Source: Paenibacillus sp. FSL W8-0186
Lineage (GTDB): Bacteria; Bacillota; Bacilli; Paenibacillales; Paenibacillaceae
DNA length: 64,000 nt
Assembly: GCF_037969765.1 (NCBI RefSeq)
Contig: NZ_CP150207.1
Coordinates: 3,341,001 to 3,405,000, forward strand
Direction of reading: 5' to 3'
Shown here: positions 44,618-53,525 of the stretch, piece after piece
How positions within the stretch are numbered: the stretch's first letter is position 1
How the letters are laid out: each line of letters starts with the position of its first letter
Translations under genes and position numbers: made by a program
Notes under the pieces: generated by a model
Database searches by the model: none
Told to the model about the DNA's origin: nothing
What the model saw: the letters and a program-made list of their open reading frames with translations, nothing else

Positions 44618-46744
44618 ATGAGCCTAGGAATAAATAAATTAGAGGCTATTGAGCTGCCGAAGCCAAAATATGTTGATAACAACGGCATTGAGCAAGACGT
44701 GGAATTAGAGGTTACTTCAAGCTCTGATTACAGATATGAATTTGAGAATAATACGAACTTGATTAAAACTTATTTCAAGAAAAATATTAGCGAGTACGCG
44801 CCGGTCAAAGTGGTTGTTGGAGATCGTTTTTTTGAGTGGACTCCTTTCGGAGTAGGATTCGCAGATGAGCATGGCAATGAAGATTGGTTTGGAAGAATCA
44901 ATGATGCTCAGGCAGAGATTGACGGCAATAAAGTCATCTATAAAGATTTGTTGCTTGACATTGACGATGAGTTCATCGTGAATGCTGGCGAGTTGAAGCA
45001 CAATACCATTTTGAACTCTAAACCAGTCTATAATCATACATTGCCAGGCAGACAAATTAGTGTTGTCGTTGATGGGATCATTGATTTCTCTACAGATATT
45101 GAAATGTATGTAGGCGATACGCTTCAGCAGGATGAGTTTGAAACCTCATCAGAGATTCAGTTTAGGGATAATATTGGCGAAACTGTTTTCACTTTGCCCC
45201 CGCCAATTGCCTATGAAGTCAACGGAAGTGAAAGTGTTCAATGCTTGTATAAAGTGATCAAGATCGGGAACGTAATTAGTCTGAAAATTTTTACGCCTTA
45301 TGCATGGATTGAGGATAGTGGTAGAACGTTCCCTCTAGCGATAGATCCAACATTGCAAATTATAGGAGCTGGAAATAATGCATCGCAAGTATACAATGGA
45401 GTGATTTCTAATAACAATACTTATTTATCTGTCCACGACAATAACGCCTACAGAAGAAGATTGTATAAAATTAATCAATCTCAAAAAACTTTAGAGGAGA
45501 CACCATTTTTTAAGAATACGATAATAGATTCAAGGGTGGATAGCCAAGCCGCCTTCTCTCCAGATGACAGATACTTTTTCTGCGGTGGAGTCTCTACTTT
45601 TGATGTGTATCAATACAACAGGATTACACAAGATTATGACACACTTATCTTTAGAGAAACCAATAAAAGAACGAATGCTGTTTATATTACAGATAATAGT
45701 AAGTATTTGTTCAAGGGCAACAACTATGCATTGGAATGCTGTAAGTTTGATCCCAATCATCCTACTCAAAAATTAACAATATTATCGAGTATCGGGACTT
45801 CTTATTATCCAAGAAAAATTTATTTAACTAAAAACGAAAATTATTTATTTTGCCAACAGGGTACCGGTGGAGCGACATCAAACATTACTTTTAGAATATA
45901 TTTGTTTTCTAATGGTGTAATCAGTTCAAATACCTTAAATCTTCCTTCTCCCCTTACAGTTACTAATATTGTAGATTTTGCAGTAACCAACGATGAGAAG
46001 TTTATAATTTTCAGTAGGACAACGGCTCCATATATTCTAATTTGCCCCTTCGATTCCAATTCGGGATCAATAGGCACACCCATTTCTGTAACTATAGATA
46101 TGGATACAGCCCCTGCAAGGCATCTAGTACTTTCTAAGAAAAATCAATATCTTGTCATGGCTCAATCTACAGCCAATTATCCTCGGTTCTCAATTTATAA
46201 CTTTGATAAAGATGCTGGTATAATCGATGAAAAAGTACATATCAACCCTGTGGATATGGAACCATTTAATACACCATATGAGCTTAAATTTTCTCCAGAT
46301 GGTTCGTTGTTGCTTTATTCTCAGGCCGCAGCTGCCCCTAATTCTATGTTTTTGTATAAGTTCCTCCACGAACCAGAAAACAATATATATTTTAAAGATC
46401 CTGGCACTGAAGATTACTATTCCGATAATAAAGGCAACACCCTTATGCTCATTGACTTTGGAACAATTGTTGCGGGTCAAACTACTAGTCCCAAAGAAAT
46501 ATTACTAGAAAATTGCTATGACTATGCTGTGAATAATATTCAATTATCAATATCAAATCCGTCTCAAGGATTTAGAGTTGAGCTAAGTGAAACCGATCTT
46601 CCTTTCATACCTCAACAAACACTTAGCTTTAATCAAACACTGGATACGAGAGAAACCATTCCATTTTATATTCGAGTTACGACAACAGATCAATCTCAGT
46701 CAGGTGGGATGTTTGAGGTATTAGCTAAATGCGATGTAGTCTAA
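44618..46744 (+). CDS. Beta-propeller tail fibre protein
   Basis: This 708-residue protein has an N-terminal beta domain (to about 250) ending in a WIEDSGRTFPLAIDPT segment, as found ahead of repeats in Rhs/WapA-type surface proteins. It continues with about seven WD40/YVTN-like blades (AAFSPDDRYFFCGG, IYLTKNENYLFCQQG, LKFSPDGSLLLYSQ; about 250-590). The C-terminal Ig-like domain (GTIVAGQTTSPKEILLENC) resembles other phage fibre ends. It probably presents a receptor-binding propeller. Low GC; likely acquired as a block. Confidence 0.6.
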   Translation: MSLGINKLEAIELPKPKYVDNNGIEQDVELEVTSSSDYRYEFENNTNLIKTYFKKNISEYAPVKVVVGDRFFEWTPFGVGFADEHGNEDWFGRINDAQAEIDGNKVIYKDLLLDIDDEFIVNAGELKHNTILNSKPVYNHTLPGRQISVVVDGIIDFSTDIEMYVGDTLQQDEFETSSEIQFRDNIGETVFTLPPPIAYEVNGSESVQCLYKVIKIGNVISLKIFTPYAWIEDSGRTFPLAIDPTLQIIGAGNNASQVYNGVISNNNTYLSVHDNNAYRRRLYKINQSQKTLEETPFFKNTIIDSRVDSQAAFSPDDRYFFCGGVSTFDVYQYNRITQDYDTLIFRETNKRTNAVYITDNSKYLFKGNNYALECCKFDPNHPTQKLTILSSIGTSYYPRKIYLTKNENYLFCQQGTGGATSNITFRIYLFSNGVISSNTLNLPSPLTVTNIVDFAVTNDEKFIIFSRTTAPYILICPFDSNSGSIGTPISVTIDMDTAPARHLVLSKKNQYLVMAQSTANYPRFSIYNFDKDAGIIDEKVHINPVDMEPFNTPYELKFSPDGSLLLYSQAAAAPNSMFLYKFLHEPENNIYFKDPGTEDYYSDNKGNTLMLIDFGTIVAGQTTSPKEILLENCYDYAVNNIQLSISNPSQGFRVELSETDLPFIPQQTLSFNQTLDTRETIPFYIRVTTTDQSQSGGMFEVLAKCDVV

Positions 46745-46757
46745 ATGGCTACATCAA

Positions 46758-46772
46758 ATTCCAATACAATGG
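46758..46772 (+). repeat. 15-base repeat ATTCCAATACAATGG, copy 2
   Basis: Identical to 43978-43992; 14 bases before the start of the large fibre gene. Confidence 0.75.
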
Positions 46773-46785
46773 AAGAAGGTGAAAA

Positions 46786-49614
46786 ATGTTTAGAATAGTT
46801 GAGCAAACTCAAGCTCATATGCAGCAAGGATACTTTAGTAACTCAGATATATATGTGGATGGGTATGGGAAGTTAACGTTAGTAAATAGAAACATGCAGA
46901 CGAACCTGGCATTGAATAAGCCGTATACAAAGACATTGAATGCAGCTCTAACTTCTTCAGATGTAAATAATATAATGTTTACTGATGGAAATAAGAATAG
47001 CTTCTTTAGGTATGCAAGCACTCTTCAAGAAGATATTACAGTTGATTTAGGTTCGGAAATGGTTATTGGTGGAACCCAATTTTTTACTGGGGCAACTACA
47101 AACACTACTCAACATTACGTTGAGATTTTGATTAGTAGTGATGGAAATACTTTTAGGTCTATTAGTAAAGAGGGCACTGGCTTAAATCAGCAATATGTTG
47201 TTCTCAATGCGTTTACGGGGGTAAGAGCAAGGTACGTTAAGTTTAGTCTGTTAAAAAATACTCCAGGGATTATTACTGTCTCTGAAGGTGAAATATATGC
47301 GGGTCACAGCTATACAGGGTATAGAGAGCATATCTATGATATTTCTTCGGTAGGGACGCTAAGAACAAACAATGCTTTTTGGATGGAAGAGACACCTTAT
47401 GAAACAAGTGTCATCGTAGAAACATCCATCTCTTTAGATAGTGGAGCAACCTGGTCTACTTGGCAGCCTTTGATTAATGGAAGTTCAATTCAAAACGTTC
47501 CGCTGGGGACAGACATAAGCAACGGTCGATTAAAAGTTAGAGCCACTCTATCAACAAATAGCATCAATGTTCCCTCCTTCTATAACTTTAATATGTACTT
47601 TGACGATATTCCTAAGACTGATGAGAAGTATATAATTATCCCTAGAAATGCTTATTCGTTAAATAAAATAACTCCTGAGATGGCTTCGCCAAATACTCCA
47701 GCGCCGTATGTAGCAACTGGTACTGGAACAGCAGAACCAGCAACGCCAACTGCATGGAAGCTATTTGATGGTATAAAAATAGGAAGTGTATTGAGCGATA
47801 CATGGAGACCATATGGTATCGGTACTTATGCTCAAATCGATTTGGGTAGCGGAAATGCAAAGGCTATTTCGGGATATCACCTCTATAAACACTCCTCAAG
47901 CTCTGGGTTAAGAGCGTTTCGTATTGAAGGAAGCTTTGATGGATTGAGCTGGGAAACAGTTGACGAACAATTATTTGCTATATGGTCAGGTAATGAATTT
48001 TACCATCAACTCAATTCCCTAAAACACAATAAATTATTTAGATACTACAGACTATATATGACTACGACTGAGAGACCATATCTTTGGGAACTAGAGCTCT
48101 TCGAACTCGTAGACGGCAACGGATACCAAATCAAATCATCCTTGATTGTTCCCTACGGCACATCTTTACCATCAAAGCTCTATATACCACCACATAATAA
48201 GGCTACAGGCTATGTAGATGTTCGTGGAGTCTATCGATATGATTTGCCAGCAACTGTAAGCATCAAGGTACACGATAACCTAGCGTGCCGAATCAATATT
48301 CCTATCAATAATCGGGCAAGTGCTATTGTTAACATTGTTCAACAACCAACTAAAACACTCTCATTGTCACCAATAAAAGATGCTTTTGTCCGTGAAAGCA
48401 CCCCAAAATTCAACTATGGCACAGAACATGATTTATATGTTGGTTATAACTCTAAATTTAATGAGAAGTATCGCTCTTTTGTTGAGTTCGATATATCTGC
48501 ATTGCCAGCAGATCAAATCATTAAATCTGCTCACTTTAAATTATTTCATGAGCTCGAAGGAACCCCTGTTCAGAAGGTCGAGATTTATGAATTAGATCGT
48601 GAATGGAATGAACGAGGGATTACGTGGGATAACCAACCATTACCGATCAGTAAGATTGCTGAACTCGATGTAGGTAATGCTGGAGGTTATTTAGTCGTTG
48701 ACTTTACGGATATTGTCAAGGATTGGTATGAGGGTAATAAAAAGAATAATGGCTTTATCATTAAGCTTGAGGATGAGAGTGAACAATACTACAAGCGGTT
48801 CTATTCCCGAGAAAGCCGAAATATTCCAATGCTTGATATTGAATATATTGATCAGACTGTTTACACCTACGAAAAAGCAGACCTAAGAAACAACCATTTA
48901 CTTGTTCGTCAGAACATGGATAAATCAGTTGCTGCGAAGATCAATGTTAATCAGGTATGGTTTAGAGAAAATATCAAGTCAAGAGTCAAAATTGCTAACA
49001 TGGGTGTTATTGATGGCACTTTGGCTGTTAAAGACCCTGTAATACCATCTAAGATAAATGTACGGCAATTTGCTACAGATGATTTGACTGCAAAGCTTAG
49101 TGTTTTAATCAAGGGTGCAGGGGATATTCCATCCACTATGTTTGTTAATAGGAAATTCGCGTTCGCACGTTTGATTGTAAGACAAAAAAGGGTCATTGGT
49201 TTAACCTCTAAGATGGTAGTTAGGGTTAAAAAGGATCATGATCTACAATCAATAGTCGCTGTAAAAAACCCTTACCTAAGCGCTAGAATTTCCGTAGTAA
49301 AGAGCGAGTATCTACCAGGAAAGATTTTTGTTGTTGGTAATGGAGAAAAAATATTGCCAGCCAAAATCTTTGTTCAGAAATCTGATTTTAAAGATATTGC
49401 TGCTCATATTCGAGTTTTTGAAAAGCAGCTCTTGCCAGGTACTTTGTTTGTTAAATCGGGTTATTTAAAGGCGAGGCTATCCATTCCTGAGACTGAGCAC
49501 CTTGATCTATCATCACGAATCAGAGTCAGAGTGAAATGGGCTGCCGACTTAAAGAGCCGGATTGTCATTGACGATCCTAATGGAGATTCGCAGGGTTATG
49601 TGTATATATTGTAG
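46786..49614 (+). CDS. Large tail fibre with F5/8C-like and DNRLRE domains
   Basis: This 942-residue protein has discoidin-like sugar-binding regions (NLALNKPYTKTLNAALTSSD, about 35-175; another about 310-445), and a DNRLRE-type domain (PIKDAFVREST ... FDISALPAD ... ITWDNQP; about 528-690). The last 250 residues hold about ten short repeats of the shape L-x-S-x-I-x-V-x-N (IPSKINVRQ, LTAKLSVLIKG, LPAKIFVQKS, LPGTLFVKSG), which would make a stiff beta-rod. It probably contacts the host cell wall. The gene has low GC and ends at a strong terminator. Confidence 0.65.
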   Translation: MFRIVEQTQAHMQQGYFSNSDIYVDGYGKLTLVNRNMQTNLALNKPYTKTLNAALTSSDVNNIMFTDGNKNSFFRYASTLQEDITVDLGSEMVIGGTQFFTGATTNTTQHYVEILISSDGNTFRSISKEGTGLNQQYVVLNAFTGVRARYVKFSLLKNTPGIITVSEGEIYAGHSYTGYREHIYDISSVGTLRTNNAFWMEETPYETSVIVETSISLDSGATWSTWQPLINGSSIQNVPLGTDISNGRLKVRATLSTNSINVPSFYNFNMYFDDIPKTDEKYIIIPRNAYSLNKITPEMASPNTPAPYVATGTGTAEPATPTAWKLFDGIKIGSVLSDTWRPYGIGTYAQIDLGSGNAKAISGYHLYKHSSSSGLRAFRIEGSFDGLSWETVDEQLFAIWSGNEFYHQLNSLKHNKLFRYYRLYMTTTERPYLWELELFELVDGNGYQIKSSLIVPYGTSLPSKLYIPPHNKATGYVDVRGVYRYDLPATVSIKVHDNLACRINIPINNRASAIVNIVQQPTKTLSLSPIKDAFVRESTPKFNYGTEHDLYVGYNSKFNEKYRSFVEFDISALPADQIIKSAHFKLFHELEGTPVQKVEIYELDREWNERGITWDNQPLPISKIAELDVGNAGGYLVVDFTDIVKDWYEGNKKNNGFIIKLEDESEQYYKRFYSRESRNIPMLDIEYIDQTVYTYEKADLRNNHLLVRQNMDKSVAAKINVNQVWFRENIKSRVKIANMGVIDGTLAVKDPVIPSKINVRQFATDDLTAKLSVLIKGAGDIPSTMFVNRKFAFARLIVRQKRVIGLTSKMVVRVKKDHDLQSIVAVKNPYLSARISVVKSEYLPGKIFVVGNGEKILPAKIFVQKSDFKDIAAHIRVFEKQLLPGTLFVKSGYLKARLSIPETEHLDLSSRIRVRVKWAADLKSRIVIDDPNGDSQGYVYIL

Positions 49615-49620
49615 CTTTTC

Positions 49621-49652
49621 CTTGAGACTTCTCATCGTGAGAGGTCTCTTTC
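49621..49652 (+). terminator. Terminator after the large fibre gene
   Basis: GAGACTTCTCA / TGAGAGGTCTC arms are followed by TTTCATTTTTC. Confidence 0.75.
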
Positions 49653-49676
49653 ATTTTTCAAAGCGAAGGGAATGGA

Positions 49677-50156
49677 ATGATGAACAACTATATTAAGTTA
49701 CTCGAGATCAAAGGTTTGATCCTCACCTATCTCAAGCCGCTGACGGCCAAAGAAATTGGATTCTACGGCATTTTTGGCGTAGCAGGGAGTATAATCGCTC
49801 AATCATATGGAGGTTGGAGTCCAGCAATGACATTACTAATTATTCTCATGGGTTCTGACTACATCACAGGCATCCTCGCCAGCCTGAAGGAGGGCCGGGG
49901 TATCGCCAGCACTGCGTCATTCTGGGGTCTGATCAAGAAAGGCCTGATGCTACTTTCCGTGCTGATCGCGCACCATGTGGACATTGTGATGAATACCAAT
50001 GCCGTCATGATCGGAAGTATTTATTTCTGGTATGCTAATGAAATTATTTCACTGGCTGAAAATTACGGAAGACTGGAGCTTCCCTTTCCAGAATTCATTA
50101 AAGAGAAAATAGCCATGCTTAAAGGCAAAGAAAAACACAATGAAACTGTAAAATAA
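49677..50156 (+). CDS. Phage holin (TcdE/phi-29 type family)
   Basis: This 159-residue protein fits the Phage_holin_4 family: hydrophobic segments near 25-45, 50-68 and 85-125, the GSDYITGILASLKEGRGIASTASFWGLIKK signature split across them, and a charged C-terminal tail. It should form membrane holes that let the amidase reach the wall and free the particles. It is immediately upstream of the amidase. Confidence 0.85.
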   Translation: MMNNYIKLLEIKGLILTYLKPLTAKEIGFYGIFGVAGSIIAQSYGGWSPAMTLLIILMGSDYITGILASLKEGRGIASTASFWGLIKKGLMLLSVLIAHHVDIVMNTNAVMIGSIYFWYANEIISLAENYGRLELPFPEFIKEKIAMLKGKEKHNETVK

Positions 50157-50191
50157 ACTACGATCAAACGTACAATTACAAGGAGACAATA

Positions 50192-51076
50192 ATGAAGCAG
50201 CAAGGCCATTTTCTGCTGATGGAACGCTCGGAATTCCGTGACTGGCTGCAGAAACAGACTATTACAAGGAGCATCAGCAAGCTGCAGGTGCACCACACCG
50301 CCTCCCCGAACTATACAACCCGCAAAAAGAGCAACGGGATTGCGCATCAGGATGCTTTTGCTTGCCTGGAGGGAATGCGGAACTACCATGTTAACACCAA
50401 CAAATGGAGAGCGACCGGCCAAAACATCACCATTATGGAAGACGGCCGGATCGCCATTTCCCTGGACAGGGATTTGAACCAGACGCCAGCAGGCATTGTC
50501 AATCAGAATAGCGGATGGATCTGCATGGAGATCATAGGCAATTTTGACGCTCATCATGACGTGATGACTGCGGAGCAGCAGCGGTCCGTCGTCCATGTAT
50601 ATGCCTGCTTATGTGACAAGCTGTCCATTCCCATTGATACCCATCACATTGCTTACCATGCCTGGTTTACGAGCTCCGGCATCCGATTGCCGGACTACAC
50701 TCCTGGCCTATCCGCAAAGACATGTCCAGGTACAAGCTTCTGGGGCCATGGCAATACAGTGGCCGCAGCCAATCAAGGATTTATTCCTGCCATCAGGCAG
50801 GAATTAGAACGACTACAACATAATGAAACGGTGGAACAGCCAATGACCGCAGATGAGAAACAAGCTTTTGACGAGCTTAAGAAGCAAGTAGCCAGCTTAA
50901 CGCTAAAAGCTGCACTGCCGCATATCCCTGCTTATGCCCAACCCGCTATTGATGAGCTAAGTAAAATGAAGGATAAGAACGGCAACCCTGTATTAAATAC
51001 CGTCCATGGCCGAAGCCAGGATTTTTACGACACCTTAACGATACTCTTTCGGGCAGGAGTAATTGCACAGAAATAA
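50192..51076 (+). CDS. N-acetylmuramoyl-L-alanine amidase (endolysin)
   Basis: This 294-residue enzyme has an amidase_2 domain with zinc-ligand histidine in LQVHHTASPNY, second His region HHIAYHAWFTSSG and the final TCPGTSFW. It cuts the bond between N-acetylmuramic acid and L-alanine. The C-terminal 90 residues (KKQVASLTLKAALPHIP ...) resemble targeting regions of Paenibacillus phage lysins. It is the last element gene before the host tlp. Confidence 0.88.
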   Translation: MKQQGHFLLMERSEFRDWLQKQTITRSISKLQVHHTASPNYTTRKKSNGIAHQDAFACLEGMRNYHVNTNKWRATGQNITIMEDGRIAISLDRDLNQTPAGIVNQNSGWICMEIIGNFDAHHDVMTAEQQRSVVHVYACLCDKLSIPIDTHHIAYHAWFTSSGIRLPDYTPGLSAKTCPGTSFWGHGNTVAAANQGFIPAIRQELERLQHNETVEQPMTADEKQAFDELKKQVASLTLKAALPHIPAYAQPAIDELSKMKDKNGNPVLNTVHGRSQDFYDTLTILFRAGVIAQK

Positions 51077-51153
51077 CCAAGCTGCCCAGTTTGCATAAAA
51101 GCGTTTGTCGGCGGGAAAATTACATACAACATGCTGACAAGGAGGTAATTATT

Positions 51154-51378
51154 GTGGCCAAACCGGACGATCGTTCCGATAACGTGGAGAAATTACAGGA
51201 TGCCATCCAGGATACCATTGAAAACTTCCGTGAAGGACAGGATTATTTAAGCGAGCATGCCGATGAAATCAGCGGCGAAGAGAAGGCCCAAATCGAGGCT
51301 AAAAATGAACGCCGTTTGCATAGTATCGAAGGCTTCCGTGAAGAGGTTAAGGACGAAGCCACCGACGCTCGGAAGTAA
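51154..51378 (+). CDS. tlp: Small acid-soluble spore protein Tlp
   Basis: This protein of about 74 residues starts MAKPDDRSDNVEKLQDAIQDTIENF, matching Tlp of Bacillus. It is acidic and helical, with a charged C-terminal tail. Tlp is a minor spore protein made in the forespore. GTG 51154 follows AAGGAGGT; earlier in-frame codons lack a site. It is host-related, transcribed in the same direction as the tail element but with its own spacing. Confidence 0.88.
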   Translation: MAKPDDRSDNVEKLQDAIQDTIENFREGQDYLSEHADEISGEEKAQIEAKNERRLHSIEGFREEVKDEATDARK

Positions 51379-51406
51379 TCCAAATCTGTCTGTTAATCTT
51401 AACTTC

Positions 51407-51450
51407 AGAGAGAACCAGGATCTTCCTATCCTGTGTTCTCTCTTTCCTAT
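51407..51450 (+). terminator. Terminator after tlp
   Basis: AGAGAGAAC / GTTCTCTCT arms with CAGGAT / ATCCTG in the upper stem, followed by TTTCC. Confidence 0.75.
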
Positions 51451-51481
51451 TGGCTATTTCAACTATATTTATCCCCAATAA

Positions 51482-51512
51482 AAAATGACACCGATCTCCC
51501 GATCGATGCCAT
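51482..51512 (-). terminator. Terminator after ppiB
   Basis: On the minus strand GGCATCGATC / GATCGGTGTC arms around GGGA are followed by ATTTTTTATT. Confidence 0.75.
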
Positions 51513-51532
51513 CCTTCTACATCTTCGTTTAA

Positions 51533-51970
51533 TTACGCTTCGTCCCAAACGGTAACTTCCTTCATTTTGTCGCCAGGACGGATTTCGTCCACAAGCTCCA
51601 TGCCGGAGGTCACTTTTCCGAACACCGTGTGTACGCCGTTTAAATGCGGCTGTGGCTCATAAACGATAAAGAACTGGCTTCCGCCCGTATCTTTGCCCGC
51701 ATGCGCCATAGACAGCACGCCACGCTCGTGCTTCGTCGTATTCGTAGCCGTCTCGCATTTGATGGTGTAGCCAGGTCCGCCTGTGCCGTTTCCAGTTGGG
51801 CAGCCGCCTTGGGCCACGAAACCAGGGATAACACGGTGGAACGTTAGTCCGTTATAGAAGCCGGAGTTAGCCAGCTTCTCGAAGTTTGCTACAGTGCCCG
51901 GCGCTTCTTCCGGCAAAAATTGAATTTCTACCTCTCCGCCTTTTTCCAGTACGATCTTGCCTTTTTTCAT
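51533..51970 (-). CDS. ppiB: Peptidyl-prolyl cis-trans isomerase B
   Basis: This 145-residue cyclophilin carries the [13 protein letters not shown] core and GGSQFFI, both typical of the proline-isomerase active site. It speeds folding by turning X-proline bonds. No signal peptide; cytoplasmic. It lies after lysA with its own terminator. Confidence 0.96.
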   Translation of the reverse strand: MKKGKIVLEKGGEVEIQFLPEEAPGTVANFEKLANSGFYNGLTFHRVIPGFVAQGGCPTGNGTGGPGYTIKCETATNTTKHERGVLSMAHAGKDTGGSQFFIVYEPQPHLNGVHTVFGKVTSGMELVDEIRPGDKMKEVTVWDEA

Positions 51971-52037
51971 ATCGGATCACTTCCTTCTTTATTCTCAGTG
52001 AGACAAACCTCTTACAGTTTACTATGAAATCGGGTTA

Positions 52038-52075
52038 TGAGCAAAAAAATCCGCCGCCAATTTTGGCGGCGGAAC
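52038..52075 (-). terminator. Terminator after lysA
   Basis: On the minus strand CCGCCGCC / GGCGGCGG arms around AAAATT are followed by ATTTTTTT. Confidence 0.88.
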
Positions 52076-52084
52076 GATTAAGCC

Positions 52085-53416
52085 TTATTTAAACGAGGGC
52101 TGCTTGGAAATGCGCTCAGGAATGACATCGCACGAGATGATATCCTCCAGCGTCTCGCGCTTAACGACAACGTCGCTAACCCCATCCTTGACGAAGATGA
52201 CCGCCGGACGCCGGATACGGTTATAATTGCTGGCCATGGCGTAGTTATACGCTCCTGTGCAGGATACAGCAAGCAGATCCCCCTGGTTTGCCTTAGGCAG
52301 CTCCAGATCCCAAATGAGCATATCCCCGCTCTCACAGCATTTGCCGGCAATCGACACCGTCTCTTCATTGTCATCATTGCCCCGGTTCGCCAGCATGGCC
52401 TCATATTTGGAGTCGTACAACGCTGGACGCGGGTTATCCGTCATCCCGCCGTCAACGGCAACATATTTGCGTACGCCGGGAATGTCCTTCGTCGAGCCGA
52501 TCGTGTACAGCGTTGTACCGGCATCGCCGATAATGCTGCGGCCCGGCTCAACCCAAATTTCTGGAATTTGCGCATAGACTAGCGCGAAATACTTCTTCAC
52601 TGCATCTGTGATCGCTTTGACATACTGAGATACATGCAGCGGCTGATCCTCCTCGGTGTAACGGATTCCAAAGCCTCCACCCAGATTGACGACCTTGAAC
52701 ACGACGCCAAGCGTCTCCTTGACGTCCGCCGCAAATTGAGCAACACGCTCTACGGCAAGCTCGAAGCCCTCCACTTCAAAAATTTGCGAACCGATATGAG
52801 AATGCAGGCCAAGCAAACGCAGATTCAAGCTTCCGGAGGCAAGCTCTACCGCCTCTTTCGCCGAGCCGTTCCCAATATCGAAGCCAAATTTCGAGTCAGT
52901 CTGGCCTGTTGAAATGAATTCATGCGTATGTGCTTCCACACCAGGAGTCACACGCAGGAGCACGTTCACAGCGATGCCCTTTTCCGCAGCGATCGCTTGC
53001 AGCATATGCAGCTCCGTGAAATTGTCCACAACGAAGCAGCCAATGCCCGCGCTAATGGCCATTTCCAGCTCATCCAACGTTTTGTTGTTGCCATGGAAGT
53101 GAATCCGCTCCGCCGGGAACCCGGCTTGCAGTGCCGTATACAGCTCCCCTTCCGAAACGACGTCCAAGGACAGGCCCTCTTCCTCCACAACTCTGCACAT
53201 CGCCATCACGCAGAAAGCCTTGCTCGCATAAGCTACCTGGAAAGACAGGCCGGATTGCTTGAAAGCATCCATATATTCGCGGCATCTTTGCCGTACAAGT
53301 GCTTCATCAACGATATATAGCGGAGTACCATACTGCTGCTTCAGTTCGACGGTATCACAGCCGCCGATTTCGAGATGCCCTTTGGCATTAATTTTACTAG
53401 TACCATGTAAATACAT
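52085..53416 (-). CDS. lysA: Diaminopimelate decarboxylase
   Basis: This 443-residue PLP enzyme makes lysine from meso-diaminopimelate. Motifs: VAYASKAF with the PLP lysine, HFHGNNKT, GGGFGIRY glycine loop, EPGRSI and CESGD near the dimer active site. It controls both protein lysine and the DAP pool for peptidoglycan and dipicolinate. It lies between ppiB and the spoVA group, as in Bacillus. Confidence 0.97.
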   Translation of the reverse strand: MYLHGTSKINAKGHLEIGGCDTVELKQQYGTPLYIVDEALVRQRCREYMDAFKQSGLSFQVAYASKAFCVMAMCRVVEEEGLSLDVVSEGELYTALQAGFPAERIHFHGNNKTLDELEMAISAGIGCFVVDNFTELHMLQAIAAEKGIAVNVLLRVTPGVEAHTHEFISTGQTDSKFGFDIGNGSAKEAVELASGSLNLRLLGLHSHIGSQIFEVEGFELAVERVAQFAADVKETLGVVFKVVNLGGGFGIRYTEEDQPLHVSQYVKAITDAVKKYFALVYAQIPEIWVEPGRSIIGDAGTTLYTIGSTKDIPGVRKYVAVDGGMTDNPRPALYDSKYEAMLANRGNDDNEETVSIAGKCCESGDMLIWDLELPKANQGDLLAVSCTGAYNYAMASNYNRIRRPAVIFVKDGVSDVVVKRETLEDIISCDVIPERISKQPSFK

Positions 53417-53525
53417 TTAGCACTCTCCACTTTCAACTTTTACACCAGTATAGCAAACATTAGGTGAACTGAAAAATGGATTTTTGTGAATATCATTTGT
53501 ATTTTTTTACGGACAACCTTATCCG

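Larger units (their letters stand above)
23243..51076 (+). mobile_element. Phage-tail-like element (putative non-contractile tailocin)
   Basis: About 28 kb of plus-strand genes interrupt a minus-strand host block. The order is regulatory sites, single-chain RNA polymerase, zinc-ribbon partner, tail tube, assembly proteins, tape measure with group I intron, Tal-like tip, PAAR-like protein, Dit-like pieces, fibres, holin and amidase. There is no recognisable integrase, repressor, replication gene, terminase, portal, capsid, connector or tail sheath. This composition fits a tail-only particle such as Listeria monocin or F-type pyocin, better than a prophage able to make virions. A decayed prophage is the main alternative, but the long intact reading frames argue against it. 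The exact ends are uncertain. Confidence 0.7.

Noticed and set aside
23243..51076. Complete inducible prophage
   Set aside because: No integrase, replication, packaging or head genes are seen, and no attachment repeats were found at the edges by eye.
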